From contig JANQPL010000012.1 in the NCBI GenBank assembly GCA_028289425.1, positions 248,001-312,000 on the forward strand: a stretch of 64,000 bases of DNA, given 5' to 3'. This document shows, piece after piece, positions 16,204-26,001 of the stretch. How positions within the stretch are numbered: the first letter of the stretch is position 1; every line of letters begins with the position of its first letter. The stretch comes from Alphaproteobacteria bacterium (GTDB lineage Bacteria; Pseudomonadota; Alphaproteobacteria; JANQMY01). The notes beneath the pieces are model-generated. The model was given only the letters and a program-made list of their open reading frames with translations, searched no databases and was not told the origin of the DNA. Position numbers and translations under genes: made by a program.

Positions 16204-17493
16204 ATGGCGAGACATTCATGGGCAAACTGGTCCGGCTGGGTGAAGTGCGCCCCTAAGACGATCGAGTCGCCGCAATCCGAAGGGGATTTAAGCCGCGTCG
16301 TTCGGAATGCGACCGGGCCGGTTCGGGTGGCGGGCAGTGGGCATTCCTTCACGCCGCTCGTGGAGACCAACGGCACCATCATTTCTATGGACGGTTTGAC
16401 CGGCGTCGATCTCTGCAATCTGGAACAGCGTGAGGTCAATGTGTGGGGCGGCACCCGGATTTGCGATTTGGGTCTTCCGCTCAAGGACTATGACCTTGCG
16501 CTCGCCAACCAAGGCGACATTGACCGGCAGACCATCACCGGCGCCATCGGCACGGGCACCCATGGCACGGGCCGGGCGCTTGGTAGCCTGTCGACCCAAT
16601 TGGCGGCATTTCGTTTGGTCACGGCGGTAGGCGATGTGCTGCATTGTTCGCCCGACGTGAACACCGACGTGTTCGAAGGGGGGCGGGTGTCGCTGGGCGC
16701 TCTGGGCATTATGTCTCAAGTGCGGATGAAATGCCGGCCGGCCTACAAGCTCGAAGAGCATATATGGCCAATGGATGTGGATCATTGTTTGGGGCGTCTT
16801 GATGCCTTTGACGATGCGAACCGACACTTCGAGTTCTTTTGGTTTCCGTATACAGACAATGTGATCGCAAAAACGCTGAACGAAACGCAAAAAGGTGCGC
16901 CGGACCCAAGGCCGCCGGAAGCGCGGTCCATGCGGCGCGCCGAAAACCGGGTCTTTCAAATGGCCTGCGAGGCGGGCCGTTTCCTGCCGTTCCTCAAACC
17001 GTCCCTGCAAAGGTATCTTACCAACTCGTCGGGGGAATCGACCCGCATTCGCTGGAGCTGTGAGGCCTTTCCAAGTCCAAGAACGGTGCTGTTCAACGAG
17101 ATGGAATATGCAATTCCGGCGGAAGAAGGCGCCGATTGCGTGCGTGAAATCGCAGCCTATATACGCGGGCGGCGCTTCAACGTGATGTTTCCCATCGAAT
17201 TCCGGCGGGTGGCGGATGACGATATTTGGCTAAGCCCGTTTTACGGCCGTCCAAGTGTGACGATCTCCATCCATCAGTATGCGAAGCAACGCTATCGTAG
17301 GTTCTTCGATGGGTGCGAGGCGATATTCCGATCTTACGGCGGGCGGCCCCATTGGGGCAAATTGCATAGCCTGAAGGCGAAAGACTTCGAAGCGCTTTAT
17401 CCGAAATGGGGCGATTTCCTCGCGCTTCGGCAGCGGCTTGATCCCGACCGAAAATTCGTCAACCCGCATCTCAAAGAGATTTTTGGATTGTAG
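16204..17493 (+). CDS. D-arabinono-1,4-lactone / L-gulonolactone oxidase family FAD enzyme
   Basis: About 430 aa. VAO-type FAD-binding domain with VRVAGSGHSFTPL (possible covalent His), the GAIGTGTHGTG loop and GALGIMSQVRM. The C-terminal ALO domain contains HWGKLHSL and ends with LDPDRKFVNPHL. Family members oxidise aldonolactones to ascorbate-like products. The N terminus NWSGWVKCAPKTIESP is typical. ATG at 16204 is preferred; another in-frame ATG at 16156 would add 16 residues. The gene probably stands alone. Confidence 0.88.
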   Translation: MARHSWANWSGWVKCAPKTIESPQSEGDLSRVVRNATGPVRVAGSGHSFTPLVETNGTIISMDGLTGVDLCNLEQREVNVWGGTRICDLGLPLKDYDLALANQGDIDRQTITGAIGTGTHGTGRALGSLSTQLAAFRLVTAVGDVLHCSPDVNTDVFEGGRVSLGALGIMSQVRMKCRPAYKLEEHIWPMDVDHCLGRLDAFDDANRHFEFFWFPYTDNVIAKTLNETQKGAPDPRPPEARSMRRAENRVFQMACEAGRFLPFLKPSLQRYLTNSSGESTRIRWSCEAFPSPRTVLFNEMEYAIPAEEGADCVREIAAYIRGRRFNVMFPIEFRRVADDDIWLSPFYGRPSVTISIHQYAKQRYRRFFDGCEAIFRSYGGRPHWGKLHSLKAKDFEALYPKWGDFLALRQRLDPDRKFVNPHLKEIFGL

Positions 17494-17506
17494 GAGGCCG
17501 CCAGGC

Positions 17507-17722
17507 CTATTCGAACAGGGCGACCGTTTGACCTTCCTTGACAGGGTCGCCTTCCGCCACCAGCACGTCCACCACTTTGCCGTCGGTTGGTGCTGACACG
17601 GGAATTTCCATTTTCATGGATTCCAGGATGATGATGGGGTCTTCTTCCTCCAAAGCGTCACCGGGCTTTGCTTCCACTTTCCATACTTTGCCGGTCACAT
17701 CGGCTTTGACCTCAACGGGCAT
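17507..17722 (-). CDS. Stand-alone biotinyl carrier protein
   Basis: 71 aa consisting only of the biotinyl/lipoyl hammerhead. The biotin-accepting K37 lies in ESMKMEIPV and the C-terminal half repeats the fold (GKVVDVLVAEGDPVKEGQ). It would carry CO2 for a carboxylase whose other subunits are not in the window. It lies 89 bp downstream of hisI on the same strand and may share its transcript. Conventional AccB is about twice as long with an extra N-terminal region that is absent here. Confidence 0.9.
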   Translation of the reverse strand: MPVEVKADVTGKVWKVEAKPGDALEEEDPIIILESMKMEIPVSAPTDGKVVDVLVAEGDPVKEGQTVALFE

Positions 17723-17811
17723 AAAGTTCCCCTCATTCGAATTTTTGTTGGATGACTTTCATAGACGATTGCCCTGAATGATCAAGAAAGCGAACGATCA
17801 CCCAAAACCAA

Positions 17812-18198
17812 TCACGAGTCCTTGAGTGTGTCTTTCACGGCACGGCGTGTAAAGCAGGTGCGCGTCCCCAGATGGCAGGCGGGACCTGTTTGGTCGACCG
17901 ACAGCAGGATCGTGTCACCGTCGCAGTCGATGCGCATTTCCACCAGCTTTTGTATGTGGCCTGACGTTTCGCCTTTGCGCCAGGCTTCTTGCCGCGACCG
18001 GGACCAATAGGTGACCCAGCCCGTTTTTAGTGTTTCGACGACCGAGTCCGCATTCATCCAGGCCATCATCAACACCTGGCCGCTGATCACATCTTGGGCG
18101 ATCACGGGCACTAATCCGTCCTTGTTGAAGGAAAGCTCGCCAAGAACCGCATCGGCGGTTTGCGAAGTAAATCCATCTGCGGGCGTGAATTTTGTCAT
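17812..18198 (-). CDS. hisI: Phosphoribosyl-AMP cyclohydrolase HisI
   Basis: 128 aa. Opens the purine ring of PR-AMP in histidine biosynthesis, in the cytoplasm. Seen are VIAQDVISGQVLMMAWMN, YWSRSRQEAWRKGETSGH, the Mg site DCDGDT and the zinc-binding cysteine segment GPACHLGTRTCF. There is no fused HisE domain, as is usual in alphaproteobacteria. Its ATG overlaps the stop of metC by 4 bp, so the two are coupled; a longer N-terminal reading exists but lacks support. Confidence 0.95.
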   Translation of the reverse strand: MTKFTPADGFTSQTADAVLGELSFNKDGLVPVIAQDVISGQVLMMAWMNADSVVETLKTGWVTYWSRSRQEAWRKGETSGHIQKLVEMRIDCDGDTILLSVDQTGPACHLGTRTCFTRRAVKDTLKDS

Positions 18199-19352
18199 GA
18201 CGGCCCCTTTGCTAGCCGTTTGAAACCGTTTTCCAGATCGGCAATTAAGTCGTCCGGGTCTTCGAGCCCTATATGGTACCGCAAGCCCGCCTTTGAAGTA
18301 TCCCATTTGGTGGCGGTGCGGTGGGCCGCCGGATTGATGGTAATGGCCAGGCTTTCATAGCCGCCAAAGGAAAAGCCGATGCCGAAGAGTTTGTAGCTGT
18401 CGACCATGGCATCGACGGCTTCTCCCGGCGGGTGTTTCAACACGATGCTGAGAAGCCCAGACGCCCCGCTAAAATCTCGGCGCCAGATGCTGTGCTGCGG
18501 GTGGCTTTCCAGAGCCGGATAACTGACCCGTTCCACCTCGGGGCGTTGTTCAAGCCACTTGGCGACGATCAGTGCATTTTCATAATGGCGGTCCATGCGC
18601 ACCGCCAACGTCCGCAGTCCGCGTTGCGCCAGATAGACGTCGTCGGGCCCCACTGAACTGCCCAGCAGCCCGTGCATTTGAACCACTTTATCCAGATGGG
18701 CTTCCGTAGTGCTCACCGCGCCCATGAGCAAATCCGAATGGCCGCCCACATATTTGGTGATCGCTTGAATGGCCACATCGGCGCCCAGCGCAAACGGTTT
18801 CATGAAGTAGGGCGACGCCCAGGTGTTGTCGACAAAAACGACGGCGCCTTTTTCATGGGCAACGGTGGAGATGGCGGGAATGTCTTGAACCTCAAAGGTC
18901 TGCGATCCGGGAGACTCACAAAAGACAACGCGCGTGTTTTCTTGGAACAGGTCTGCGATGCGGGCGCCAATCTTGGGATCGTAGAATGTGGTTTCCACGC
19001 CCAGGGGCTTCAAAGCCAAATTACAAAACCGGCGCGTGGGGGCGTAACAACTATCCGTCACGAGAACATGGTCGCCCGCGGAAACGAAACTCAGCAGCGC
19101 CGTGCTGATGGCCGCGAGGCCCGATGGCGTGAGCACCGCATCATGACCGCCCTCCAGTTCGGCAAGCGCCTTCTTGAAAGCAAAAGTAGCCGGCGATCCG
19201 CGCCGGCCGTAACTGAATTTCAGATCGCTTTGTTTTATCGCCTGGGCATTGGGCAACAGCACGGTCGACGCGTGATAAACCGGTGGATTGACAATTTCGA
19301 TGTCGTCTTCAAACTTGCGCCCCGCAGTGACGATTTTGGACTCTTCTTTCAT
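18195..19352 (-). CDS. metC: Cystathionine beta-lyase MetC
   Basis: 385-aa PLP enzyme of the Cys/Met metabolism family, converting cystathionine to homocysteine, pyruvate and ammonia. The Schiff-base lysine is K200 in ITKYVGGHSD. VDNTWASPYFMKPF and the substrate-binding FGGYESL are present. ATG at 19352 gives the family length. It is divergent from aapJ across 140 bp; metC next to an aap operon is the arrangement known from Rhizobium leguminosarum. Downstream hisI overlaps by 4 bp. Confidence 0.93.
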   Translation of the reverse strand: MKEESKIVTAGRKFEDDIEIVNPPVYHASTVLLPNAQAIKQSDLKFSYGRRGSPATFAFKKALAELEGGHDAVLTPSGLAAISTALLSFVSAGDHVLVTDSCYAPTRRFCNLALKPLGVETTFYDPKIGARIADLFQENTRVVFCESPGSQTFEVQDIPAISTVAHEKGAVVFVDNTWASPYFMKPFALGADVAIQAITKYVGGHSDLLMGAVSTTEAHLDKVVQMHGLLGSSVGPDDVYLAQRGLRTLAVRMDRHYENALIVAKWLEQRPEVERVSYPALESHPQHSIWRRDFSGASGLLSIVLKHPPGEAVDAMVDSYKLFGIGFSFGGYESLAITINPAAHRTATKWDTSKAGLRYHIGLEDPDDLIADLENGFKRLAKGPS

Positions 19353-19492
19353 CTGTATACCTAACGATTTTGCTCGTTGCAGCGGTGCAGCCGTTGTTCC
19401 CGGACATTTTGTGCTGAGCCGAAAATGTGGCACAAACACTGCGTTTTTGACAGGCTGTCGGGTATTGTGCAAGCGCTCGGAGAACTGAACAT

Positions 19493-20575
19493 ATGAGATT
19501 TTGGGGCGGGCTGGCCGTTGCGCTGGTCGTTTTCGTTGGCGCCTGCGGAGAGCGCGACCGCCCGGCCGGAGAGGCGCCGGACGCCGGAGCACCTGCGTCT
19601 GGCGGTACGGCGGCGGCATCCGCCGGCCGCACCCTGGACGCGGTCCGCGCCAAAGGATTTGTCCAGTGCGGCGTGAGCCAGGGCTTGCCGGGCTTTTCCA
19701 ACCCGGACGATCGGGGGAATTGGACGGGCATCGATGCGGAATTCTGCCGGGCTGTGGCGGCCGCCATATTTGGCGATGCCGGCAAAGTGAAATTCACGGC
19801 ACTGTCGTCCAAGGAACGGTTTACCGCGCTTCAATCCGGCGAGATCGATGTCCTGTCCCGCAACACCACGTTTTCCATGTCACGCGATACCAATCTTGGA
19901 TTGGATTTCGTTGGCGTGAATTACTATGACGGCCAGGGCATGATGGTCCGCAAGAATTCGGGCGTGGCCAGCGCCACCGAATTGGACGGCGCCACGGTCT
20001 GCACCAATTCGGGCACCACAACGGAACTCAACATTTCGGACTATTTTCGCACCAATCAGCTCGACTTCGATTTGGTGGCCTTCGAAAAAAGCGACGAGGT
20101 GGTGGCGGCCTATGACGCCGGCCGCTGCGATGTGTACACAACCGACCAATCGGGACTTTACGCGGATCGTTTGAAACTTCAAAAGCCCGACGAACATATG
20201 ATCCTGCCGGAGATTATTTCCAAGGAGCCGCTCGGGCCGTCCGTCAGGCAAGGTGATGCTCAGTGGGCGGATATTGTACGGTGGACGCACAATGCCATGC
20301 TCACGGCCGAGGAACTTGGTGTCACCAAGTCAAATGTGGAGGAGATGCTCGGGTCGCCAAACCCGGAAATTCGTCGGCTGCTGGGCTTGGAAGGGGCATT
20401 CGGTGAAGGGCTTGGCGTATCGAATGAGTGGGCCTATTTCATTGTCAAGCATGTGGGCAATTATGGCGAGGTGTTTGAGCGCACGGTGGGGTTGGGGTCA
20501 CCCTTGCAAATCGAGCGTGGTCTCAATGCCCTCTGGACGGACGGTGGCTTGCAATATGCGCCCCCCATTCGCTGA
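19493..20575 (+). CDS. aapJ: General amino-acid ABC transporter, substrate-binding lipoprotein
   Basis: 360 aa of the AapJ/BztA type. The signal peptide ends in FVGAC with the lipobox cysteine at residue 18, so the protein is likely a lipoprotein, whereas most AapJ proteins are soluble; an Ala/Gly-rich linker of about 25 residues follows. The binding domain begins TLDAVRAKGFVQCGVSQGLPGFSNPD, characteristic of AapJ, with DVLSRNTTFSMSRD as the ligand-binding loop. First gene of aapJQMP; the next gene starts 6 bp later. Confidence 0.93.
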   Translation: MRFWGGLAVALVVFVGACGERDRPAGEAPDAGAPASGGTAAASAGRTLDAVRAKGFVQCGVSQGLPGFSNPDDRGNWTGIDAEFCRAVAAAIFGDAGKVKFTALSSKERFTALQSGEIDVLSRNTTFSMSRDTNLGLDFVGVNYYDGQGMMVRKNSGVASATELDGATVCTNSGTTTELNISDYFRTNQLDFDLVAFEKSDEVVAAYDAGRCDVYTTDQSGLYADRLKLQKPDEHMILPEIISKEPLGPSVRQGDAQWADIVRWTHNAMLTAEELGVTKSNVEEMLGSPNPEIRRLLGLEGAFGEGLGVSNEWAYFIVKHVGNYGEVFERTVGLGSPLQIERGLNALWTDGGLQYAPPIR

Positions 20576-20581
20576 GCGTTT

Positions 20582-21616
20582 ATGACTGATCACTCCAGCA
20601 CAAGCGCGCCCTCCACCTCCCTCCTAGAGCGCGTTCAGCAGATTTGGTTTCATGAGACCTATCGCGGTTATCTGATCCAAGGCGTGCTTCTGGTCGCGAT
20701 TTTATGGGTCGCTTTGAGCATCGCCCAGAATGTGAGCGAGAACCTGGCGCGGCAACAGATCGCTTCGGGATTTGGATTTCTCGACACCACGTCCGGATTT
20801 GTCATCAGCCAGCGTCTGGTGGACTACAGCGAAACCTCTTCCTACGGACGCGCGCTCTATGTGGGCTTTGTGAACACGCTGGCGGTGGCGATCGTGGGTA
20901 TCGTGATGGCGACGGTGTTGGGGTTTGCCATCGGCATTGCGCGCCTGTCATCGAACTGGCTGCTGTCCCGTTTCGCCACCAGCTATATCGAGCTGTTGAG
21001 AAACGTTCCTCTGCTGCTTCAGATCTTTTTTCTGTACTTCGGTGTGTTGAGAACGTTGCCTTTTCCTCAAGAGGCATTTTCCATTGGCCAATTGATCTTT
21101 CTCGACAACCGCGGGCTGCATTTTCCGATGCTCGCCTATGGTGCCGACGGTTTGTTTTTGAGCGTGCCGGAGCTTGGGCGGTTCAATTTTGCCGGCGGCG
21201 CAAACGTCAGTCCGGAATACCTGTCGCTGCTGCTGGCGCTTACTCTGTATACGGCGGCGTTTATCGCGGAAATTGTCCGGGCGGGCATTCAATCGGTTCC
21301 CACCGGGCAGATCGAAGCGGCACGGGCCTTGGGCCTCAATCGCCGAAAGGTCTTGCGCTTCGTGGTGATGCCTCAGGCGCTGCGCGTGATCATTCCACCG
21401 TTGACGAGCCAATATCTCAACCTCACCAAGAATTCTTCGCTTGCGGTGTTCATCGCCTATCCGGAGTTGGTGTCGATTGCCGGTATCACACTCAACCAAA
21501 CAGGGCAGGCAATCGAAGTGCTGAGCATTGCCATGATCGTTTATCTTACGCTCAGCCTGCTGACATCCTTGGCCATGAACCTCTACTACGCGCGGACCGA
21601 GGTGGCCGGGAAATGA
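20582..21616 (+). CDS. aapQ: General amino-acid ABC transporter permease
   Basis: 344 aa, HisM-type permease with the long N-terminal insertion between TM1 and the core that typifies AapQ/BztB. The EAA loop reads EAARALGLNRRKVLRFVVMPQALR. Pairs with AapM in the inner membrane. Its TGA overlaps the ATG of aapM (ATGA at 21613). Confidence 0.93.
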   Translation: MTDHSSTSAPSTSLLERVQQIWFHETYRGYLIQGVLLVAILWVALSIAQNVSENLARQQIASGFGFLDTTSGFVISQRLVDYSETSSYGRALYVGFVNTLAVAIVGIVMATVLGFAIGIARLSSNWLLSRFATSYIELLRNVPLLLQIFFLYFGVLRTLPFPQEAFSIGQLIFLDNRGLHFPMLAYGADGLFLSVPELGRFNFAGGANVSPEYLSLLLALTLYTAAFIAEIVRAGIQSVPTGQIEAARALGLNRRKVLRFVVMPQALRVIIPPLTSQYLNLTKNSSLAVFIAYPELVSIAGITLNQTGQAIEVLSIAMIVYLTLSLLTSLAMNLYYARTEVAGK

Positions 21617-22722
21617 GCATGCCCAGCCGCGAAAGCTCCATATCGCCGGCCGCCTGGATGCGCGCCAACCTGTTCGCAACGCCTGTCGATGGCGCCATTA
21701 CGGTCATCATGGGCGGCATTATCGTCATGATCGCGATTCCCGTGATTGACTGGGCATTGCTGTCCGCGATTTGGGTGGGCTCCGACGGGTCCCAATGCCG
21801 GGTCGAGGGGGCGGGCGCCTGCTGGCCCTTCGTCACGGCGAAATTCAATCAGTTCATCTTCGGTCGTTTCCCGGACGAGGAACAATGGCGCGTCATCTCG
21901 GTGTTTGTGCTGGGGGGCGGTGCGATTGCCTGGCTTGCTTGGCCGAACGCGCCGGCGAAGGCGCGCATTGCCGTGTTTCTGCTGATGGCGTTTCCATTTC
22001 TTGCGGCCCTCCTGCTTGCCGGCGGTGTGTTGGGACTTGCCCCTGTAGAGACAAATCTGTGGGGCGGCATGCTGATCACCCTGGTGGTCGCCTTTGTCGG
22101 CATTGTCGCTTCTTTACCGCTGGGCGTTCTCTTGGCGCTAGGGCGGCAGTCCGAGCTACCTATCGTCCGGCTTGTGTGCGTGGGGTTCATCGAATTCTGG
22201 CGTGCCGTGCCCCTGGTCATTTTCCTCTTCATGGCCAGCAATATGCTGCCGCTGTTTTTTCCGGCGGGGGTCACGGTCGACAAATTGGTGCGGGCCCTGG
22301 TGGCAGTCGCGTTGTTCAGTTCAGCCTATATGGCCGAAGTCGTGCGCGGCGGCCTTCAAGCGGTGCCCAAAGGACAATTCGAGGCTGCCCTTTCGCTGGG
22401 CATGGGCTATTGGCGCGCCATGGTGCTGATCGTTCTGCCCCAGGCCCTTCGCCACGTGCTGCCCGGGATCGTGAACACCTTCATTGGCTTGTTCAAAGAC
22501 ACATCTCTGGTCTATGTGATCGGTCTGTTCGACATGCTGGGCGTGATCACCGTCAACCTGACCGACCCCGTCTGGTTTTCCGCTCAAACAGCCGCGACGG
22601 GCTACGTGTTCGTAGCCTTCATTTTCTGGATCTTTTGTTTTGCCATGTCGCGATACTCGGTGCGCCTCGAGGAGAATTTGGGACAATCGCGCGGCGCCAA
22701 CAGCTATGCGAGTTTGAGATGA
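21613..22722 (+). CDS. aapM: General amino-acid ABC transporter permease
   Basis: 369 aa, second HisM-type permease with about eight predicted helices. The EAA loop is [24 protein letters not shown]. The start at 21613 is fixed by the ATGA overlap with aapQ and by the beginning of homology; the same frame is open further upstream inside aapQ but that part is not coding. Overlaps aapP by 4 bp. Confidence 0.92.
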   Translation: MSMPSRESSISPAAWMRANLFATPVDGAITVIMGGIIVMIAIPVIDWALLSAIWVGSDGSQCRVEGAGACWPFVTAKFNQFIFGRFPDEEQWRVISVFVLGGGAIAWLAWPNAPAKARIAVFLLMAFPFLAALLLAGGVLGLAPVETNLWGGMLITLVVAFVGIVASLPLGVLLALGRQSELPIVRLVCVGFIEFWRAVPLVIFLFMASNMLPLFFPAGVTVDKLVRALVAVALFSSAYMAEVVRGGLQAVPKGQFEAALSLGMGYWRAMVLIVLPQALRHVLPGIVNTFIGLFKDTSLVYVIGLFDMLGVITVNLTDPVWFSAQTAATGYVFVAFIFWIFCFAMSRYSVRLEENLGQSRGANSYASLR

Positions 22723-23489
22723 CACAAAGCAATTCGCCTTCAGCGGACCATATAATTCACATCTCCGGACTCAATAAGAGCTTTGGCGATCTGCATGTGC
22801 TGAAAGATGTGGATTTGACCGTGTGCGCTGGAAACAAGATTGTGGTGTGCGGACCGTCCGGGTCCGGAAAGTCGACCCTGATTAGATGTATCAACCGCCT
22901 GGAAGCCCATGACAGCGGGACCATTCAGGTGGATGGCAAGGAATTGGGTGATGATTTGCGCGCCGTCGAAGAAGTGCGCCGCGAAGTGGGCATGGTGTTT
23001 CAGCAGTTCAACCTGTTCCCCCATTTATCCATTCTAGAGAACTGCACCTTGGCGCCCATTCAAGTGCGTAAGGTCCCCCGGCCTGAGGCTGAAAAACAGG
23101 CCATGGCCTTGCTGGAGCGCGTGCGCATCCCGGAGCAGGCACACAAGTTTCCCAATCAGCTCTCCGGAGGACAGCAGCAGCGGGCGGCCATTGCCCGCTC
23201 CCTGTGCATGACGCCCAAGATTATGTTGTTTGACGAGCCCACCTCGGCGCTCGATCCGGAGATGATTAAAGAGGTGCTGGACGTAATGCTGGACCTGGCC
23301 GAGGGGGGCATGACCATGATCGTGGTCACCCACGAAATGGGATTTGCCCGCACGGTCGCTGACAGGATCCTCTTCATGGATGAAGGGCGCATTTTGGAAG
23401 ACGCGTCGCCAACTGAGTTCTTTGACTCCCCAAAACATGCGCGGACCAAAGAGTTTCTGAGCCAGATCCTTGATCAGACCGGACACTAG
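22719..23489 (+). CDS. aapP: General amino-acid ABC transporter ATP-binding protein
   Basis: 256 aa. Walker [11 protein letters not shown]-loop QQFNLFPHL, signature LSGGQQQR, Walker [14 protein letters not shown] and the H-loop VTHEMGFA are all intact. Energises AapQM. The start at 22719 is set by the ATGA overlap with aapM. The TAG stop shares CTAG (23486-23489) with the stop of the convergent acetyltransferase gene. Confidence 0.95.
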   Translation: MTQSNSPSADHIIHISGLNKSFGDLHVLKDVDLTVCAGNKIVVCGPSGSGKSTLIRCINRLEAHDSGTIQVDGKELGDDLRAVEEVRREVGMVFQQFNLFPHLSILENCTLAPIQVRKVPRPEAEKQAMALLERVRIPEQAHKFPNQLSGGQQQRAAIARSLCMTPKIMLFDEPTSALDPEMIKEVLDVMLDLAEGGMTMIVVTHEMGFARTVADRILFMDEGRILEDASPTEFFDSPKHARTKEFLSQILDQTGH

Positions 23490-24022
23490 TCTTCAAGGGG
23501 TGTCAGGGTTTCGGTGGTGCGGCCATAGGGTATAAATCCGGCCTTTTGGTAAAGCGGCAAAGCGGCCGGGTGATCGCAGGTGCAGGTCTGCAGGTGGACG
23601 CGGCTGGTTCCGTCCCGCCACGTCCGCTGAAGCATGGCGGACAAAAACGGTTTGCTCAGGCCCTGACCGATGAAGCCCGGCATCAGCCCGAAAAAGGTGA
23701 TTTCCACGTCCGGTGAATGGCGGAAATCGAGCTCCGCATAGCCGGCGATTTCGGCCCCCACATGGAGACAGTGGATTTCCACCGCCGGGTCGAGGATCGT
23801 TTGGGCGAGCTTCTCGTCGGTCCACCATTTGCGATTGACCCACAAATAGTCCCGCCCAACCGCGTCATACAAATAGCGATAGAAGGCAACCGACGGATTT
23901 TGCTCGTGCACGATGGTGACCGGCTTGCCGTCAAAGTCGGCGGTCAGCTTGCGCGGACGTGCCTTCATTTCGAGGAAGGTGACCACCGTTGAAACGGCTT
24001 GGGAAGGGGATGAGTTGCTCAT
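23486..24022 (-). CDS. GNAT-family N-acetyltransferase
   Basis: 178 aa. The acetyl-CoA-binding motif A is readable as [21 protein letters not shown], followed by the C-terminal [15 protein letters not shown]. Substrate unknown. Last gene of the minus-strand operon cysK-sseA-GNAT; its ATG overlaps the stop of sseA by 4 bp. Confidence 0.88.
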   Translation of the reverse strand: MSNSSPSQAVSTVVTFLEMKARPRKLTADFDGKPVTIVHEQNPSVAFYRYLYDAVGRDYLWVNRKWWTDEKLAQTILDPAVEIHCLHVGAEIAGYAELDFRHSPDVEITFFGLMPGFIGQGLSKPFLSAMLQRTWRDGTSRVHLQTCTCDHPAALPLYQKAGFIPYGRTTETLTPLED

Positions 24023-24873
24023 GTTTCAATCGGCAGGTCGTTGCGCGCTCCCCATTCGGCCCAGGAGCCATCATACAAGCCACCGTCAGGCGCCTTCAAT
24101 TGATGAAGCGCCAGTCGCAAAATGGCGGCGGTGATGCCCGAACCGCAGGTGGCGGCGATCGGTTGGGCCGGATCAAGACCGGCTTTGCGGAACACGTCCG
24201 AGATCGCGTCGGGCGGCAGTAACTCGCCGCTCTCGTTCAAAACCGCTTTGTACGGAACATTCTTAGAGCCGGGAATATGGCCGCCCCGGACGCCGGGGCG
24301 CGGTTCAGCTTCCTGGGCGAGGAACCGGGGCGCGCCGCGGGCATCGGCGATCTGAATCCCTTCGGCGGACAGGGACGATGCGATGGCCTCAGATTCAATC
24401 AACATTTCCGGCCGGGCCGTCGCTTTGAATTCGGATCGGCGCCGTGTCACGGGTTCCGTTGAGAGTGGGCGGTTCTCCCGCCGCCATTTCGGCAATCCGC
24501 CATCCAGCACCGCCACCTTGTCGTGGCCCATGGCGCGGCACATCCACCACAGGCGTGCGGCACTGAACAGACCTGCGCCGTCATAGCAGATGATGAAATG
24601 ATTGCTGCCCAGGCCCAGCGCCGACATCTTTTCCGCGAAATGTTCCGCCGTCGGAAGCATATGGGGCAGGGGCGATTTGGGATCGCTGATATCATCGAGA
24701 TCCACATACGCCGCCCCCGGAATATGCCCTTGCGCGTATTCCGCTCTTGGATCCCGCTTCATGTCGGGCAAATACCAGGACGCATCGGCTATGGCGACCG
24801 CGTCGTCATCTAGCCGATCGGCCAGCCAAGCGGTAGACATCAATCCGGACGATGGGTCAGGCAAAGATTGCAT
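24019..24873 (-). CDS. sseA: 3-mercaptopyruvate sulfurtransferase
   Basis: 284 aa with two rhodanese domains. The active-site cysteine is C243 in TCGSGITA, the motif that separates mercaptopyruvate from thiosulfate sulfurtransferases. Transfers sulfur from 3-mercaptopyruvate to thiols or cyanide. Its first 17 bp overlap the end of cysK, so the two are cotranscribed, giving a cysteine synthesis and breakdown unit next to metC and aap. Confidence 0.93.
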   Translation of the reverse strand: MQSLPDPSSGLMSTAWLADRLDDDAVAIADASWYLPDMKRDPRAEYAQGHIPGAAYVDLDDISDPKSPLPHMLPTAEHFAEKMSALGLGSNHFIICYDGAGLFSAARLWWMCRAMGHDKVAVLDGGLPKWRRENRPLSTEPVTRRRSEFKATARPEMLIESEAIASSLSAEGIQIADARGAPRFLAQEAEPRPGVRGGHIPGSKNVPYKAVLNESGELLPPDAISDVFRKAGLDPAQPIAATCGSGITAAILRLALHQLKAPDGGLYDGSWAEWGARNDLPIET

Positions 24874-25903
24874 TTCTGAAGTCGTCCGAGAGCTGAGGCC
24901 CTCTGTCCAGCCATTCAGGCACGGGCAATCCCTTCTCCTTCAGGAAGTCCGGGTTGAAAAGCTTGCTTTGATATCGCGTGCCAAAATCACAGAGGACGGT
25001 GACGATTGTGTGGCCGGGACCCAAATCCTGCGCCATGCGGATCGCGCCTGCCACATTGATGCCGCTGGAGCCGCCAAGGCATAGACCTTCTTCCGTCAGC
25101 AGGTCGAAGACGATGGGCAGCGCTTCTTCGTCGGGGATCTGGTAGGCATCGTCAATCGGGGCGCCTTCCAGATTGGCTGTTACCCGTCCTTGACCGATCC
25201 CTTCGGTGATGGAGGTGCCCTCCGCCTTCAGTTCGCCGTGCTTGTAGTAGTGGTACATGGCGGCCCCCATGGGATCGGCGGCGGCGATCTGGATGTTGGC
25301 GTTGCGTTCCTTGAGCGCGATGCCGACACCCGCAAGCGTGCCTCCAGTGCCGATGGCGCAGGTAAAGCCATCCACTTTTCCGTCGGTCTGATCCCAGATC
25401 TCAGGCCCCGTTGTGCGCACGTGGCCGTCCCGATTGGCCACATTGTCGAACTGGTTGGCCCATATGGCGCCATTCGCCTCGGTCTCGTTCAGCTTTTCCG
25501 CAAGCCGCCCGGAATATTTCACGTAATTGTTGGGGTCCTTGTAGGGCACCGCAGGAACCTGGATGAGTTCCGCGCCGGACAGGCGCAGCATGTCCTTTTT
25601 TTCCTCGCTTTGAGTGTCCGGTATCACGATGACCGTTCTGAAGCCCATGGCGTTCCCCACCAGGGCAAGGCCGATCCCCGTATTCCCGGCCGTGCCCTCG
25701 ACGATGACCCCACCTGGCCGCAGCTTTCCGGATTTGACCGCTTCCTCGATGATGAAAAGCGCTGCGCGATCCTTCACCGACTGACCCGGATTCAAAAACT
25801 CCGCCTTGCCGAGAATCTCGCATCCGGTCAGTTCAGACGCCTTCTTGAGGCGGATCAGCGGCGTGTTGCCAATCGTCTCCAGCATTCCATTTTTTATGGT
25901 CAT
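24857..25903 (-). CDS. cysK: Cysteine synthase (O-acetylserine sulfhydrylase)
   Basis: 348-aa fold-type II PLP enzyme. The Schiff-base lysine is K44 in NPGQSVKDRAA, the phosphate/substrate loop is EGTAGNTGIGLA, and the PLP phosphate cradle is GTGGTLAG. It is longer than E. coli CysK (323 aa), mainly through a C-terminal tail, as in many alphaproteobacteria. First gene of the cysK-sseA-GNAT operon. A cystathionine beta-synthase-like role cannot be excluded from sequence alone. Confidence 0.93.
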   Translation of the reverse strand: MTIKNGMLETIGNTPLIRLKKASELTGCEILGKAEFLNPGQSVKDRAALFIIEEAVKSGKLRPGGVIVEGTAGNTGIGLALVGNAMGFRTVIVIPDTQSEEKKDMLRLSGAELIQVPAVPYKDPNNYVKYSGRLAEKLNETEANGAIWANQFDNVANRDGHVRTTGPEIWDQTDGKVDGFTCAIGTGGTLAGVGIALKERNANIQIAAADPMGAAMYHYYKHGELKAEGTSITEGIGQGRVTANLEGAPIDDAYQIPDEEALPIVFDLLTEEGLCLGGSSGINVAGAIRMAQDLGPGHTIVTVLCDFGTRYQSKLFNPDFLKEKGLPVPEWLDRGPQLSDDFRNAIFA

Positions 25904-26001
25904 GTAATGAGGTCTCGTTGGAAGGTGATTGTGTTTTGGCCAACCTATCTGCCTGCCTGGGCAGGTTCAAGCAGCAGGCCCCTTGTCGGCTGACCGCCCG
26001 G

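Noticed and set aside
19353-19619. N-terminal extension of MetC
   Set aside because: Arg/Pro-rich sequence overlapping the aapJ gene and divergent promoter. Family homology begins at the ATG at 19352.
20704-21612. Long open frame running from inside aapQ into aapM, suggesting a 672-aa fusion
   Set aside because: The first 300 codons lie out of frame inside aapQ and look like non-coding translation. Homology begins at the ATGA overlap at 21613.
21771-22718. Open frame upstream of aapP in the same frame
   Set aside because: It overlaps aapM in another frame and has Arg/Gly/Ala-rich shadow composition. aapP starts at 22719 with the ATGA overlap.
25904-26001. Riboswitch-like hairpins in the cysK leader (CCTGCC..GGCAGG on the minus strand)
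   Set aside because: No match to SAM, SAH or other sulfur-related riboswitch cores that I can recognise; only a simple palindrome.
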